64,000 nt of DNA from Pithys albifrons albifrons (GCF_047495875.1 NC_092467.1:16209566-16273565); one strand, 5' to 3'; counted from the stretch's first letter, positions 12,201 to 27,200 are shown. The notes: a model not told the origin generated them from the sequence alone. Numbers and translations are program-made.

Positions 12201-15200
12201 TCTTTTCTGATGAGAAGAAACCGAAAACAATTTCCGAGCAATCTCTTCCTGGAAGGCCAGTCTTGAGAGTATATGTAGAGTTAATACTCAGATCATTACC
12301 TGTAATTTGTGCTACTCTTAGCACTGTTCATTTGACTGTTCGGTTTTATTGATGGCCTTTTGTTTTCTTGATCTGCCCCAGATTTAGTTCTTTCGGTTTT
12401 GATGTACATTCCAAGTACCAACTGTTAAAGTGTAATGGCTTGAAAGCTGATGAATTTTCTCTTTATGCTTTGAGTTCTAATAGTAACTTTGGTTGAGTGT
12501 GTGTGAATCTATTTGTTGCCTTCAACTTGCACCCCTCTTTGGGCCAGTAGGACATGCAGTGAAGCACAGTCTTAAGTAAGGTCTGGAGCTGTCTGTGCTT
12601 TTCAGAGGTAGTGGCACTCAAGAAGTCACTTCCCATGGTAGAGAATGTTTTAGGAACTGAGAAGTTGTTTGCCTCCCATGGAGACCTGCAGGGGGATTAA
12701 CAACCTGACCACAGTACTGAAAATACTGAAGAATTTGAAGTGTGTGAGGTATATTTAAGGTAAATCCTGCAACTTGAAAAGTCCTTAGTTCTTGTCCTAA
12801 AGCACGGGGTTAATGCGCCTGCAAGTAAATGATGTTAAATTTGGAGACTGGGTGGCTTCTGCACATGTGTAATAAGTGCTTTTGAAGAATAGGAGATGTG
12901 GGCTAATTGCTGTATACTGTCCAATCTTTGCAAAAGGTAAGAATGTCTGTACCTCATACAAGTTGTATAGAAAGTTTGTAAGCCACTTTTGGGGACTAAA
13001 TATGCAGAAGCTGCCTCTGACAAACTTGTAAACTTGTATTGGACAATCTATCAGTGCAAAAATAGTATTGCTTTTTGCACTGATGTGTGAAGTTGAGAAT
13101 CCTTCTAATAGGTATTTATGTATGAGATTGGTGACTACAGTCTGTGCTTTTACTGTATACAATAAATTTTACTGTTGGCAAATGATGTCTCTGTGTGGTC
13201 TTTGCTCAAATGAAATTCGTTTACTCAGGTTTAAAAGGACCACCCAAAAGAATATTTAAGATGGTAAAATATCCTGTAATTAGGAACTCAGACTAAGTAT
13301 TTCATCTTTAAACAGTACATAGTATCTTTTACTTGTATTGCATAGAGAAGGGGGAGGCATTTCTTTTTCCATACTCTGAAGACAGTCAGCTACTATTTTT
13401 TTTAATGGAATGTAATGTATACTGTAAGGTCTGCCCTTGGGACTGTGGGAAATACTGTTCCATTATGAATAGCTCTAAGCTAAAATTTGCATGTGGTTTA
13501 AAAGTGCAGGAGTAATTACGATTTAATACATAGTCATCTTGACTGTACTCTAGAATATCTTTTGGAATTATTGCTTACTTTATCACAAACTTTAAAGTAA
13601 CCTTCAAAGTGTGATATTGTGTGCTTCATGTGGGTAATTCTGCATCTCTTTCAAGAACAAAAACTTTTTCCTCAAGTTCCTCCCATCTTTGCCTAATGTA
13701 AATTCAAGTTCTTTCTAAAATGTCAGTATACTGTTTTTCCAGGTATCTTAGAAACCAGAGTAGCAAGATAAAGCTCTTACATTTCCTCACAGATTTCTCT
13801 GTGAGGATCAGATTTTGTCTTATTTCTTAGAGTTTGATAGAGTTTTTGTTTTTTTAAACTGAAGCAGAGTAACTGGTGAAGCTGGATGGCCTGGTCAGAA
13901 ATGTCTGCATCCTCTGTACTGTGGCACCAATACTTTCAAAAGGATCAGGAATGCTACCTAACTTGAAACCTATCAGTTCCTTATTTTTGAAGGTTAAATA
14001 TTTTCAGCCCAGTGGGACAATTTTAGAGGTGTGCCAAGTTAAATAGTTTCCTCAAAATAAGGAACTTGCAATCTCTAGTGACTTCAAAACCTGCTTTTAG
14101 CACCACAGACACTGCTGTTAATCGCATGCTACTGAGGCTCAAAGAAGAACGATTTCTCTTCAGCCCTTCCTGGCTTGATAACAAATACTGTCTGTATTTT
14201 TAGTATGATTAGGCACTGTAGTATTCTTAGCATTTGTTTTTCATTTCTTTATTTTCATGTAGTCTAAAATATTAACGCCCTTTTTCTGAGACAGTGTTTT
14301 TGAAAGTCAATTTGCCCTGTTTTGCTAGGGAAATCTGAGGTTCATTAGCTTTGCAGTGAAGATTACAGATTGAATTTATGATACTTTGTAATACCAGGTG
14401 TAATTTTGCTGTTTGTTCTTTATACTAATTTTGATGTTTCTCTGTGAAAGGTGCTGTCTTTGATACACCTTAAACTAGATGTATTTACCTGTCTAATGAC
14501 ACCTTATACTATTAATGCTTGGTAGGTGGGCAAACTGCTCTAAACAAGGATCTGATAAAGTTTACCTTTCTTTGCAACAGTTTCTGGAAGGAATGTGGGG
14601 CTTTTGGGGGGGGGAGGGGGGTTGTTTTGTTTTGAGGGAAGCTGGACTGATTTCTTTGAACGTTTTGTGGAAGACAGTGCTGGTTTTCTGCTCAGTAGTT
14701 CTTTGTGTGATAAATCAAAAACTTCTATGAGAGAAGGGGAAGTAAAATGCTGCCAGGGCACCTAACTTTTGGGGACTCTGAGAACACAGTGATTATCAAA
14801 TGTGTCAACAATCTGCTTGTGAATTATTAAATGACCTTTGAGGATTGTTAGAAAAAGATGGAGGAATCTATGTAAAGTGTAGCATATTGTTTCTGTTATT
14901 CCATGTAGCACAAAAAAGTGGGAAACTAACTAGTTAGTAGCTAATTATTTTACAGAATTAAAAATATTTGAGGATGTTGACAAATAGACTAAAGTGGAAT
15001 TTTAATTTTATCACTTCCAGAATTTACCAAAGTGCAATATACTTGCAATATCTGAAGAATAATTTTGTGATTTATTACTAAATTGTGAGCTTTTTCCTAC
15101 TTTGTAGCTCTGTTTTAACTTGATCCACAAAGAACTAACTGCATGTTTTAAATGTATCTGCTTGTAATAAGATTGTTCATCTTCTTGCTGAACCAAATTA

Positions 15201-18200
15201 GGTGTTAAAATATGAATTCTGTCAGTTTGTATTTCCTGGTTTGGATGTTATTGTTCCTATGGCAGAGTTAGCAGAAGTGTCCTTGTTAACGGCAGTACCA
15301 GAGAGGCCAGGACTGAATTAAGCTGGGACTGGTGTGAGGCATCTGGAAGGAGGAACTTCTGAAGGTGCTCCTGCACAATTTCTTTTTTTTTCCTGCACAC
15401 CAACAGCTGAATTGTTGGTATGGTTCTGTAATTTAAAATCTACAAGATGCATCTAAAACTGCTGTTTTCTTATTATAAAGCTTGTAATGTTTAGGCCTCT
15501 GTTTTAAACATGCTAATAGTTTATTTCTACAGCAACTTAGGGAATAAACTGAAGTGTGAGCTGCTGTGATCTCACTGCTCCCTCCTGGCACTCTGGTGAC
15601 TGCATAGCAAGCCAGTTTTGATGGCAGATCTGCCTGAAAAATAATCCTTGGAAGAAAACTAGTTTTTAGGTAGATTTGCCTAAAGAAAGAAAGTTCCTTT
15701 CTTCCTAGGACTAGTTTTCAGGCAGATCAGTTCCGTGAGCTGACTGTAAGGGTTGTACTGAGTACCAGCAAAGAGGGAGAAGGTGGCTGGCAAAGGAACA
15801 AGAGGCCAGAGGTTAAAATGGAACAAGACTGTGAGGCTCTAGGCAGAGTTGGTGTGGCATTCCACCCTGGCATCCCAGCATACACTTCTAAACCCTCTAC
15901 CAATCCTTTTGTCTCCTTTACTGAATGCTAAGTTTGACAGGGGTGTATGAGAGGTGGGATGGTGATGGGGAGAACAGCAGCAGAAAATGCCCTTTGGTTT
16001 GGTTTTGGGGTTTTTTTAGCAGTTTCCGGTGGGTTTTTATGGCAAAACTGAAAGGAAGAAATTAGACAGGCATATAAAGCGCTTCTCACGGTGGAGCTCC
16101 AGGACCACAGCAAGCCATGGACCTCCTGGTCATTTTCCCATGTTTCCCTTACTTTCACACCATCCTCTCCTGGTCCCTTCCATGAACGGAAAGCATTGAG
16201 ATTCCTGGCTGTGAATCCTGTTCCTGTCCAATGCCAGATTCCTCAACCTTGAGAAGTTCTGCAAAGAAAGCAGAAGTTTGATGTACAGTGTTAATGAAGA
16301 CAAACCCGTAACAACCCAACAAAAAGTAGTTTGTTTGTCTCCCATAAACTTTGACTGTATAACTGCAAACATGCTTTTCCCGGGAATGTTGCACTTAAGC
16401 TGAGAGAGAGAACTTTTCACCCTTCTTTCCATTTCACTCCAGATCATTCCACAATCTGTTTTGCCCAATTCTCTTGTTTTAGATGAGTCTATCTTGCAGG
16501 CTTTTGTTAGGGAGTCTTGAACTTCCAGATGGCTGTGAGCAGAGCCAGAGGAGCTGGACATTTTGTTTTGCTTTGCATGTGTGCAGTGGTGGAGCACTGC
16601 TTAAGTCACCTGGAGTCATGGAACCCTCCTGCAGTTTCCACTACTCTGAGGGAAAAAACAACCTGCTCTTGAAGTTGAGTTCAAGTAAATCCGTGTTCTT
16701 CATAGTCAAAGTGTAAACTGTCTGTTAAATGCAGGTTGCTAATGTTCAATAGTAAATGCTGTTTCTTCAGTTCCAGGGAAGACTGAAGTTAAATAATAAC
16801 TTAGTGGACCAGGAGATAAGTTTGTGGCTGATAGTACTACCCCTCCCCCACTTGCATACTCCACATTCCTTCAGAACAAATGTTCACTTGTTGCTATAGT
16901 GTCTAAGATCAGCAGTCAGGAGGGGGGGGTGTCTTGAAGGCCTGTGAGTGTTTGAAATGTAAAATCAACCCTTATGTGCAGTCCGGATATTTTTGTTGAC
17001 TTAATTAATATCCCTCTTTAGGAAAACCCTCAACTATTTATTTATAAGAGAGCATGAGCATTTGCCATTTTTGTGTTGGTTTTGAAGTGCAAAAAAAAAT
17101 TGATACAAGGAAAACCTTCATTCTCCTGTTTGCATTTCTGATGTACAGAAGGACCTCAAAACACTTAGAGCCTTAGCTATTTTGTTAATTAAAATTGCTT
17201 CCCTTTTCCATCACAGCAACTAGAGTAATGAAACTGAAATTACAAGATTAGCAAGATGCAAGGTGACTAGTGAGGAAGAGGATGAAAAGTGAGATTTTCT
17301 GTTTTGAAAAGGTTTTTCAAGAACAAAAATTCTTCTAATATATTTTGAAGCTTAAGAAATGGGAACACTTGAAAAAAATTAACTTGTATCTCTCAAAGAA
17401 CTCTGCCTTAACACCTGAAAGATAAGATTTGATCCATATCTAGTGTGAAGTCTTCTGTTCTAAACAGCAATTCCTGTGTACATGTAGGAGCTCATGTGTT
17501 TAAAAACAAAACAAAAACCCATTGCCCTAAATTAGTTTCCTGCTCTTGGCAAAATGGATTATAGTGTATCCACTAAAATATTCCATTTTCTCATTTCTCT
17601 GATGCATCAATTTATCAAAGTTCAACTTAAAACATCAATACAAATAATTTTTTTATGCCTAACAGCCTAGAGTTGAGAGCTGTGATTGTCATCTTAATGA
17701 TCTTGGCTTCGTGAAGATTTTATGGATTAAAACATTCCTTTTCCACCAGGTTCATTGGAAGTGTTCGTTCTTCATATTTCTGTAGCTTGGTCACAGAACT
17801 GAAGCTGACTTGTTTCTCAGTTCTGAGCAATGTGGCAATTGCAGTGATTTGGTGGTTAGATTTAATGTCCTGGTAATGGAGTGGCGTTAGAACTGCGTGG
17901 CAGGATAGGAGATTTGATTTAGAGCCTGGACCTTGATCTTCATAGGGAGCTGTTTCCCTTTTTAATGGAAAGTGGGGATTTTATGAGGACTCATTCCCTT
18001 TTCTGCCTAAAGTGCCCCATTTTGTCCAAGATTGAGGTGATTCGTGTAAGGCTGTAGAAGATAGTTGCGTTTGAGTTAAACTTTCATCTTAATGACATTC
18101 ATTACAGAACGGTGTAACTGCAAACCTAGGATTTGAGGAACTTTTTTTTGTAGAGGCTGTGATTCAGCTGAACAAAGTATTTTTTTCCTTTTTACCATTT

Positions 18201-21200
18201 TTTCCTTCTTTCCTGCTTGCATACTTTCTTGGACTAATTTTTTAAAGTATGTTGGAATTTCTGTTTGCCAATTCTGGTTATCTTTAGTTGATAAACCAGT
18301 TTTAAATTGAGAAAACTTACCTCTTCAGTGTTTTGTTCTTTGTCATGACTGGATTGCTTCAGATAGTTAAGCTATTTTAGTAGTATAACATGTTCCCTCT
18401 TAATGTGTTGATTCGCTGTGATGTTTATAATTTGGGTTCAGGGCCAACAGGTGGGTGTTGCAGTAGTTCATTGCATATCTGAAAGTTCTGTTAGTACTCC
18501 TTATCTGTGAGACAACAACCGTGGGATTATGTATATTGCTACATATGCAAAAGGGAAAGGGAGGATCTTATTTTGGAAAGAGTTGAGTGTTTCTTCTAAG
18601 TCTTGTAATGTCTCAATCCTTTTCGAGTTTTAGAAATCTGCAAGAAGTGGAAGGCCTGGTGAGGAAGTTTCAGCAAAGATGCTTTAAAAACAATTGAAAA
18701 AATGAATTGCAGGATTGTAGATCAGTAAGTTGCAGGAAGTGTATTTATACGGTGGAGTTAAAGCACAAGTGTGTCCTCTTTCTCACCTCATGCCTTTTCA
18801 ACAAGAGGCTTTGACATCTTTAGGACTTGGGGGCAAATTTCAGTTTTGTAGCCCAGCATTTTCAAAGGGTGCTCTTCTCTGAGTATTGTATTTAATTTTT
18901 TCCAGTTTATGCAGGTGTGATGGTTTTAGGGCTCTGTCTTGTGAAGAAATGTAACAACCCAGTAAATGTTCTGCTTTTGGGCTACAGCACATTCTTAGCT
19001 CTATTTGTAAGATCAGATGTTTCTGAAATAGTTATGAACAAGGTATTCCTGAAGCATTATCTTAAAGACTGCTTAATGTTCATAAGTAGATCTTGATGAT
19101 TGTCTTGATAGTGGTATGAATGGATTCACTAGTAGAATATTCAAGGTTTTTGGGGGGGTTTTTGTCTGATTTTTTTTTGTTTGTTTGTTTCTCCTGTGTA
19201 CTTTTTCTTTCACTCATTGATTGTACAGAGAGCATATAAAGGACTTTGTGCTACCACAAATATGAAAGTGAAAGGTCTGTCCAGAAGTTCTCCAATGCTG
19301 ATGAGTAGAAAAAAAACATTTACTGGAATGACTGCAGTGGAGGTGCAGAGAAACTGAAATGTACTGGTCAAGAAAATGGGCTGTGGTGTCAGCTGATGAG
19401 TAGGTTAATGGCTTCCAACAGAAGAGCCTTGAGGAAGTGACCATGAGAAATAGCTGATGCCAGTGGTGAAGGAGGAGGATTAAGACTGCAGAGTGGTCAG
19501 ATTAAAGGCTTTTTGGTATTCATGTGTAAGCTTGTGTTAAGGACAAGCAAACAAATTTGTCAAGGAATGGAAAACTCCTTCTAGCTGTAGTTGGCTTCAG
19601 ATAATGACTAGACATGAGGTTTTAGAGAAAGTGGCTGAGAACTTAATTGGAAAGGCACAATAGGTCTGGAGCATATAAATAAATTGGGTTCTTAATAACG
19701 AGATAAGCTTGTTCTACAGCATCAAATGCTGCATGCCATTGGATGAAGAATTAAATGCATGGGACTATTCAAATATGTACTTGACTAAGTTCCTTCTGTT
19801 TCTATTATAGCTCTCACATTCTGTAGGTTTTTTGTTTGTTTGGGGGTTTTGTTTGTTTGTTTTAAAGAAATGTTGACTAGGTGGAATGACAACTTCAGTA
19901 GTACCAGGGAGAAACAGCTGTGTAAATCCAGAACAACAAAGTAAACAAATTCTGTGGTTTGTCTGTTTCACCTTTCTATCGCAAAGTATTTATGAAGACA
20001 TACTACTTAATTGGAAATTAATAATGAGATGTGCAGTGGGTTACAGTTGTCTTTGAGTGTGCACATAACAGTATGACATCAGTTACTGTGATAATGACAA
20101 CATTGTTATGTTTTCACTTCATACAAAATCAAAGATATTTGAGTATGAAATAACTGATACCAAAACATTATATTGCAGAGGGGATTAACTGGTTTTGAGT
20201 CTAGGAAATGGGAAGATTTTAAAGTGTTTCCTTTGGAGCATTCAAATGGCTGTGTGTCACCTGTGTGAGTTATGCAGGCAGGCTTTACTCTCTTGGGTGG
20301 TTGTTTCAGCAGGACTTCAATGCAGGAACTTCAAATAATCCTTAATCCTTTATGTTCACCAGTTTTCTTGACCATTAATGTTACTGGCTGCTGCTTTGGT
20401 GATTTGAATACCACTTAAAATCTAAGTTGATTTTGTCACTTTTTTCTATTAATCAACAAAACAGAAATGAACTACTATCATATCCTATAGCAGTCCATAA
20501 TTGTGTTTTAAAAGATTCTTTAAAAAATGCACAAAGTACTGCACCTCTTGTTTAACAGCATATAATCTCATAATCCTGGCTTTGTGTGGTCTTTTGAAAA
20601 CTAGGTGGGCAGGCAGCAGTAAAACAGCTTCTTCATACAGGCAGTGACTTAGGCTAAAGGTGGAAGGAGCAGCCATGTAGAACAAACAGTATTTTAGACT
20701 AAAATTAAAATGAGCTGAAGGTTAAGTATTGTTTTATAATCTCTTGATGTTGGTTAGCAAAGGTTAAATTTATTTTATTTAGAATGAAAAAAACAGAATT
20801 TTCACGCTACCCTTTCTGTGTGCCAGTTTGATACGGTGTGATCAAATGGCTGGGGATTGTCTTTCATTTTCTGACTTGCTTTTTTTTCAGAACTTTGTGC
20901 TGTGAATGTTAAGTGAGTATTACTTCATATGCTTTCAGAACTTGAACCAACATGCAAGAAACATAGTTGCTTAAAGCATAAGATACTTATTTAAAGTGTC
21001 TTACATTGGCAGCTGTTCAGTCCAGTGACTGACGAAGTTTTAGTGAAATGTCTTTGAAGAAGAAGTAAGTAGCAAGTTGCTACTAGTGATATAGTCTCCT
21101 GTCCTGATGGGTATCACTTTCTGGTGAACTGTGACTGATCAGACTTATTGCAAATGTATTCATCATAAAGAATGGTATCTTATGTCCTCTTAACAATTTA

Positions 21201-24200
21201 CAATTCCGACTCAAAATCTGTTCTGAATCATCTGCAGCATTTTCCTCACCTGGCTTTATTCTGAGGAAAGGCTGACAGACCTGGAGTTGTTCAGCCTGGA
21301 GAAGAGGAGGCTCAGGGGTGACCTCATCACTGTCTACAACTACCTGAAAGGATGTTGTAGCCAGGTGGGGATTGGTCTCTTCTCTCAGGCAACCAACAGT
21401 AGGACAAGAGGGCATGGGCTTAAGCTCTGCCAGGGGAGGTTTAGGTTGGATATCAGGAAGGAGTTCTTTACAGAGAGAGTGTTCGGGCATTGGAATGGCC
21501 TGCCCAGGGAGGTGGTGGATTCTCCGACCTTGGATGTTTAAGGTGAGACTGGATGTGGCACTGAATGCCATGGTCTGGTAATCAAAGTGGGGTTGGACTT
21601 GATGATCTTGGAGGTCTCTTCCAACCCAACTGATTCTATGATTCTATGATTTATCTCCTGAAAGATTCAGGGAAATTATATGAACAATGTCTAAAATGGC
21701 CATGTAGTGTTTTTACTCTCATTTGTGAGAAACAGGTAAATAAGGAAAAACTAGCAATTTTTATTACTGGTTTCTGGTCTTTAAATTTTGAGTTAATAAA
21801 AGATTAATGTATTCTAAAGATTAAACTGCATGGCTGAACACATCTAGGTTAGTTGACTGGAATTTCGGGGCTAGTAAAATAAAAAAGTTGAAGGCATGTA
21901 GTGTGCAGCATATTGAAGTAGATTAATGAAAAGCTGCATTGTGGCAGCTTTTTTCTGGAAGGCTTCCCCACATACACAAACAGGGAGTTCATCTATGAAT
22001 TTAAATGCAAAGTGAATGTGAAGTAACAACTGTCCTGCTGATGTCAGTTGGCAAACCAACAAAAGGAAAATAGGTAACTGCTCTCAGTGTAGGTAGAATT
22101 ACAAGATTTTGATTATTCTGATGTATTTTGCATGTGCACCAATTTTATTGACTTTTTGAGATTATTTTAAGACATCTTTATTTTTAATTTAGTCTTGGTT
22201 TGCTCTGTATCTCTAGTCAAGAAGGACTTCTTACTAAGTTTTGACTTCACAAGTACAGACCTGGTCTGTAACTGAAATGGAGTAGGAATGTTAGCCCAGT
22301 TTAATAAAAAACAAAACCCACCATAGCTCAAGGTCACATCAGAGGCTAATCAGCATGGTTAATGGTCGAATCTGCATGGATAGATTGATGTAGTTTGGCC
22401 AATCCCTGATAGCAAATGACAAATCTGTTTGGGTATTTGTGGTACACAACAAAAGGTCATCCTGCTCAAAATAGTTTGTTTTATCTAAGAACAATTTTTC
22501 TGCAAAAATTGCAAGCCTGAACAGTCACCCTGTTTATTTCAAAAAGTAGAGAGAGAATTTCCACCCTTAACACAAAAAGAAATGTATAAGTACGAGGTGC
22601 TTTGCATCTTAACCTAAACTTGTACAACCTAATTTTAAGATAAAACTTAGTACTTTAACAGTAAATAGGCAACTGACTTGTCAAATGTTAGAAGCATTCT
22701 TCTGTTATAAAAACATTATTTGCATATAAAAACTGAAGTCAAACATTGCTGCTGCTTTCAATATACTGTATTCAATGAGCTGTTTGCATTCTCACTGAAT
22801 TAGGTCAGTATAATGCTCTTCTCCAAAAACCCCAAACTAACAAACTTACCAAACTTTAATGCTTTCATATCAAATGTAGGGTGTTCAATTACTATTTTTA
22901 TTACTTTCTGTTCCTCATTACTAACCAAACTTCACATGTCCTTAGATTTTCTTAATTGAAATAATTGCTTAACTGATTATTTTCCATAAATTGTAATTTT
23001 TGCTGTGATATAATGTGATTAAAATATTGGTTGCAGTGGATTCTGGAGCACATGTTGCCAAAGACTTCATGAATTTGGTGTAGTGTCTTCTAATGATGCC
23101 ATGGCAACAGGGGTTGCCGTGGTAATGATTAGCAAAAAATCTAGGATTGGCTATTTTTGAAGCTTCCAGTATGATGTTTCTTGGCAGAGGGATGAGTAGG
23201 CAGCTTCCAGTTCTTCACCATAACACAGGGGCGAGAGGTAATGACTTTACTTGTGCTTTTGGTGGCTTCCAGCCTTGGTAGAGAGTTTACAAGGATAAAT
23301 TCATGCAGAAATTCTCTGAGTTTTTAGTTCTCAGTGAATTTAAAGTGCTACATTCCTTATTTATACAGAATGTAGCCCAATAAAGGAAGAAATGTGATAG
23401 CTAAGACTGCTGTGTTGTCATCACTCCTGAACTATGGCCATCAACAAACAAAATACACCACCATTAAAGGAAAAAAGTTTTTTTCATTTTATATCTGTAC
23501 AATCAATGAAAATCACATTTAGCTTATACATTTATTGCCTTAAAAAAGCTTACTTGACACTAGACTAGACAGCAGTGACAGAGATAACTTTGCTATGGTC
23601 AAACCACAATGTAAAATGTGTTTTCACAGTGTGTTTGATTAATTCTTGTGGTCTTCCAAGTGTGGTAGTGACCTCTCTGAAATCAGACAAATATGACAGG
23701 CTGTGAATTATGTTAGAATGGGGACGACAGGGAGAGGAGGGCAAAAATAAAATGATGGTTTAATCTGGGACAATTTCCCAAACTGCAGATACAGGAATTC
23801 GGTGATTTCCACACAGTTCATTGTTGTATGATTGTTTTGCTGTGATGCTCACTGGAAAGTCTCATAGTCTGGATCATATTCAGACCTGAGTGCTGACAGC
23901 TTCCTGGTATGCAATATGGAGATGGGTGAAGAGGTTAGTAATATGATTTTAGTTTAAATCTGTTTTACTTTGGATCAGCCTTATTTCAATTCTGATTTTT
24001 TTCCCCCTGCCCTATGTGGTATAATCCTTCTATAAAACATAAAAGAAACAGGATGTAATTTACCTTAAGTCAAGAATTAGTTTTTTAGTAAATAAGAGTG
24101 GACAGTCTTTTAGCCAAGATGTTGGTCTTGCAGATCGAAATTTTGGTTACTCAAACTTCTTTCCTCTGAATCCTTCCAAGACTGAAAGTGGTGAGAAGTG

Positions 24201-27200
24201 AATATTTGCATGCCATAAGGTGAGTCGGTAATAAAAATTTCTAGATCCAAATAATCAGTTTTTGGGAAAATCGTTTCACAGCTTTTGGGCTTGTTCTCAC
24301 CACCATCTGTTTTCTCTGGCTTCTCCTTTGTCCAGAAAGAGGTTGGGATTTTATGCAGAAGATGTGAAGTGATACTTAAAGCCAGAGTTAAGACTCCTGT
24401 ATTTCAGTGGAAGTAAAAAAGGAGCTGAAGTACACACTCTTCAGCTGATCCCAGGACAACAGATTTACAAAGAGAATTTTTAAAATGAGGACTAGACCTG
24501 GTGAGGGTGGTGGTTACAACCAGCACTTGAGTGTTCTCACACAGTTGCATTTATTGCAGTGGTAACAGCCATACAGTGAGTGAGTTCATGGTGGACACTT
24601 TTCATAGTCGAGGCATTTTATCATGTTCATGAAGGTAGATGGAGAAAATATTTGTGCAAAAATAGAAGTTACCTTGATTGTAGGAAGATTTTTACAAGTG
24701 AGATGAGTTCATGCGTATTTTGCAGCCCCCACCCCTGGCAAAAGAGACTGGTCTGTGTCTGTAAATTGTGGCTGCAGGGAGTGTGCATGGCAGGTTCTTC
24801 CACACTAACATTGCTGAGAGCCGTTGAATGCATGACATAACTAAGCATACCTTTCTACTTGTAAAAAGGTTCTTACTGAAAGTAGGACCTTATTAGGTGG
24901 TATGAACCAGCATATCTGCTTTGAAAGTATCATATGTATTCAGACGTCAAGATTTTTTCACGGATATGTTACTTTTCATTTGTTTTCTGTAGATCGTTAC
25001 CATGTCTTTCATCAGTGTGATCAACTTCAGTTCTAAACAAACTTTTAGCCACAAAATAACAGTAGTTGTATTAATGGTTTCCTTTCTCTTGTGACTGGTG
25101 AAAATTCGGTAGTGGAGTCTGCTGCTGTTAAAAAGCATTAATGTTCTAGGTGGAGAGTCTCTTCTGTGTGGGTCTGAACAGCAGTGTAGGATATGCAGTG
25201 GCCATGGAGGGGAAAACTGTTAGTCTGTATTTAAACTTGTCCTGGCAAACATTTGTTGACATAAACAGCTTCAGAAACGTTTGGGCCAACAATAAATCGG
25301 GTCAGACAAAAGAATGCCAGCCAACTGACACAGCAGTGCCTTTCCTGACTCTGTGTATTGTGGCCAGCCCTGACTTGGCAGGGAGGGTGACTGGCACTGA
25401 CAAGCTTTATGAGCAAATTTGATTTTGTTGTGCGTGAATAGAATCCATAGCTGTAAGGCCATTATTGCTTAGTAACTTACTAAACAAAGGCTTCCCTTGG
25501 AGAAATATGTAAAATTAGAAAATACATAGATTATGGTGTTTTTACATTAAAGATGAGTAGTTATAAAATGTGGTGACCAAAACCATTGAGGAGTGGGATG
25601 CTAATCACAACAGCATGCTGCTGAGATGGCTTAGCAAACACTGACAGACTTCCCAGCTGCTTTGTACTGTCATTCTTGTGCATTAGGTTTGTCAGCTTTG
25701 AATACATGCTTTTTTCACCCTGTTCTCTCTCTACTTCTCCTACAGAGTATGCTTTCATTTTGGAAGAGCATGTTTTCAGCTATTGTAAATGACAGTTGAA
25801 ACCCTAATGAAAGATTTGCAAATAGGCTACTGAGCTCTGTCCAAGTCCTGTTTTTTTCCCTCCTTCAGTTTTAAGGGCTGGTTTTTTCCTTTTGAGAGGT
25901 AAGGGGCTGACTCATTCCTCCAGGAGATTCCAGGAAATTGTGGTCACCTGAGTGAACAGCTGAACTCAAGTGCCCAGAGAGGTCCTCCTCCTTGCTCCTG
26001 CAGTCACAATCTTAGTCATGGTGTTGCAATTCAGATTATTAAGCTAGAGAGAGATTTTAAAACAATATAGCATCCTTTGTTGGAGAATTTCATGCTGGAC
26101 TTCATGTAGATAAATGTGTACAGGGATGCAAGGGACAGAAAAACCCCTGAAATTAAGTATTTTTTATGACTACTTATGTCAGATTGAATTGCTGTGGGAA
26201 CTTGTTGGACACTCGCTTCCTCCTGCATCCCTTTCACTCTAAGCAGTATTTGCTTTGCTTTTGTTTTGGTCTCAGCCATTTTTGGACTTCTTACGATCAA
26301 ATTGTGTTTCTGTTGATCTGGCATATTTAGATTGTTTTGCTGCCTGAAGTGTCTAAATCTGCCCTGAACAGGAAGTCTCTGGTTCAGTGTCTGTTTGGTA
26401 CCAATCACTGAATGCAGTGTAGTTGTGGTTCCTGATGATTTCTGCCCCCACCTCTCCCCAAGCACCACTTGTGTCACAGACCTTTTGTCTGTTGGAGGCA
26501 GAGAAACAATGTTTCAGATATTTTGTAAACAAATGATACCTAATGGAATACAAAGAAATCTCACTTGGGTGTAGCCAGACCGTTGCTTTTGAGAACACAA
26601 ATAACTAATCTCGTGCTTGAGTGCATTATTTTAGTGATAGTGTTCTCCTGGATGGTATGATAAACATCTAATTCAACTCAGCAGATGTTTTCAGCTTGTA
26701 TTTCCCTTTGAAACTTGCTGCTTCTATTTCAGACTTGAAGAGGCTTGTGTCCTCTTCAATTTTGGGGTTTTTTTTTCCTTTCTTCCCCTCCCACTTATTT
26801 TGCTTTTTTCCCCCAACTCTATTGTTCTGGTAAGATACTATAAAATTTTAATACTAAGAAACTGCATTTGAGATCAGATATGCATTAATAAGTCTTATAT
26901 ACTTTTTTCTGCCTTTGTGTAACCTATAAGGAACCTTAATAGACTTTTTTATCACATAATGACAAGTCTGTAGTTGTGGGTCACACTGAACTCCAAAGAG
27001 TAATTCATGCAGTTTGATGTATGTCTGTGATGCGTTCCTTCCTCAGCACTCTCAGACACGGAGAGTAATCTCTGAATTGGTTTGGCTGCTTTATGGCCTT
27101 GTTTCCCCTATCCTATTTGTTAGGGGTCCAAAAGTCCACCCACCACATTGCCTGATCATGTGATTAGGAACACTTCTTTCCAGACACGAGAGAGCATCTC

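Noticed and set aside
16130..16597. Minus-strand frame of 155 codons in intron 2
   Set aside because: No domain or family resemblance, no supporting splice structure, low-complexity start. Chance frame is the simplest reading.
26031..26477. Minus-strand frame of 148 codons in intron 2
   Set aside because: Featureless sequence with a second overlapping frame open on the same strand; no evidence of a gene.
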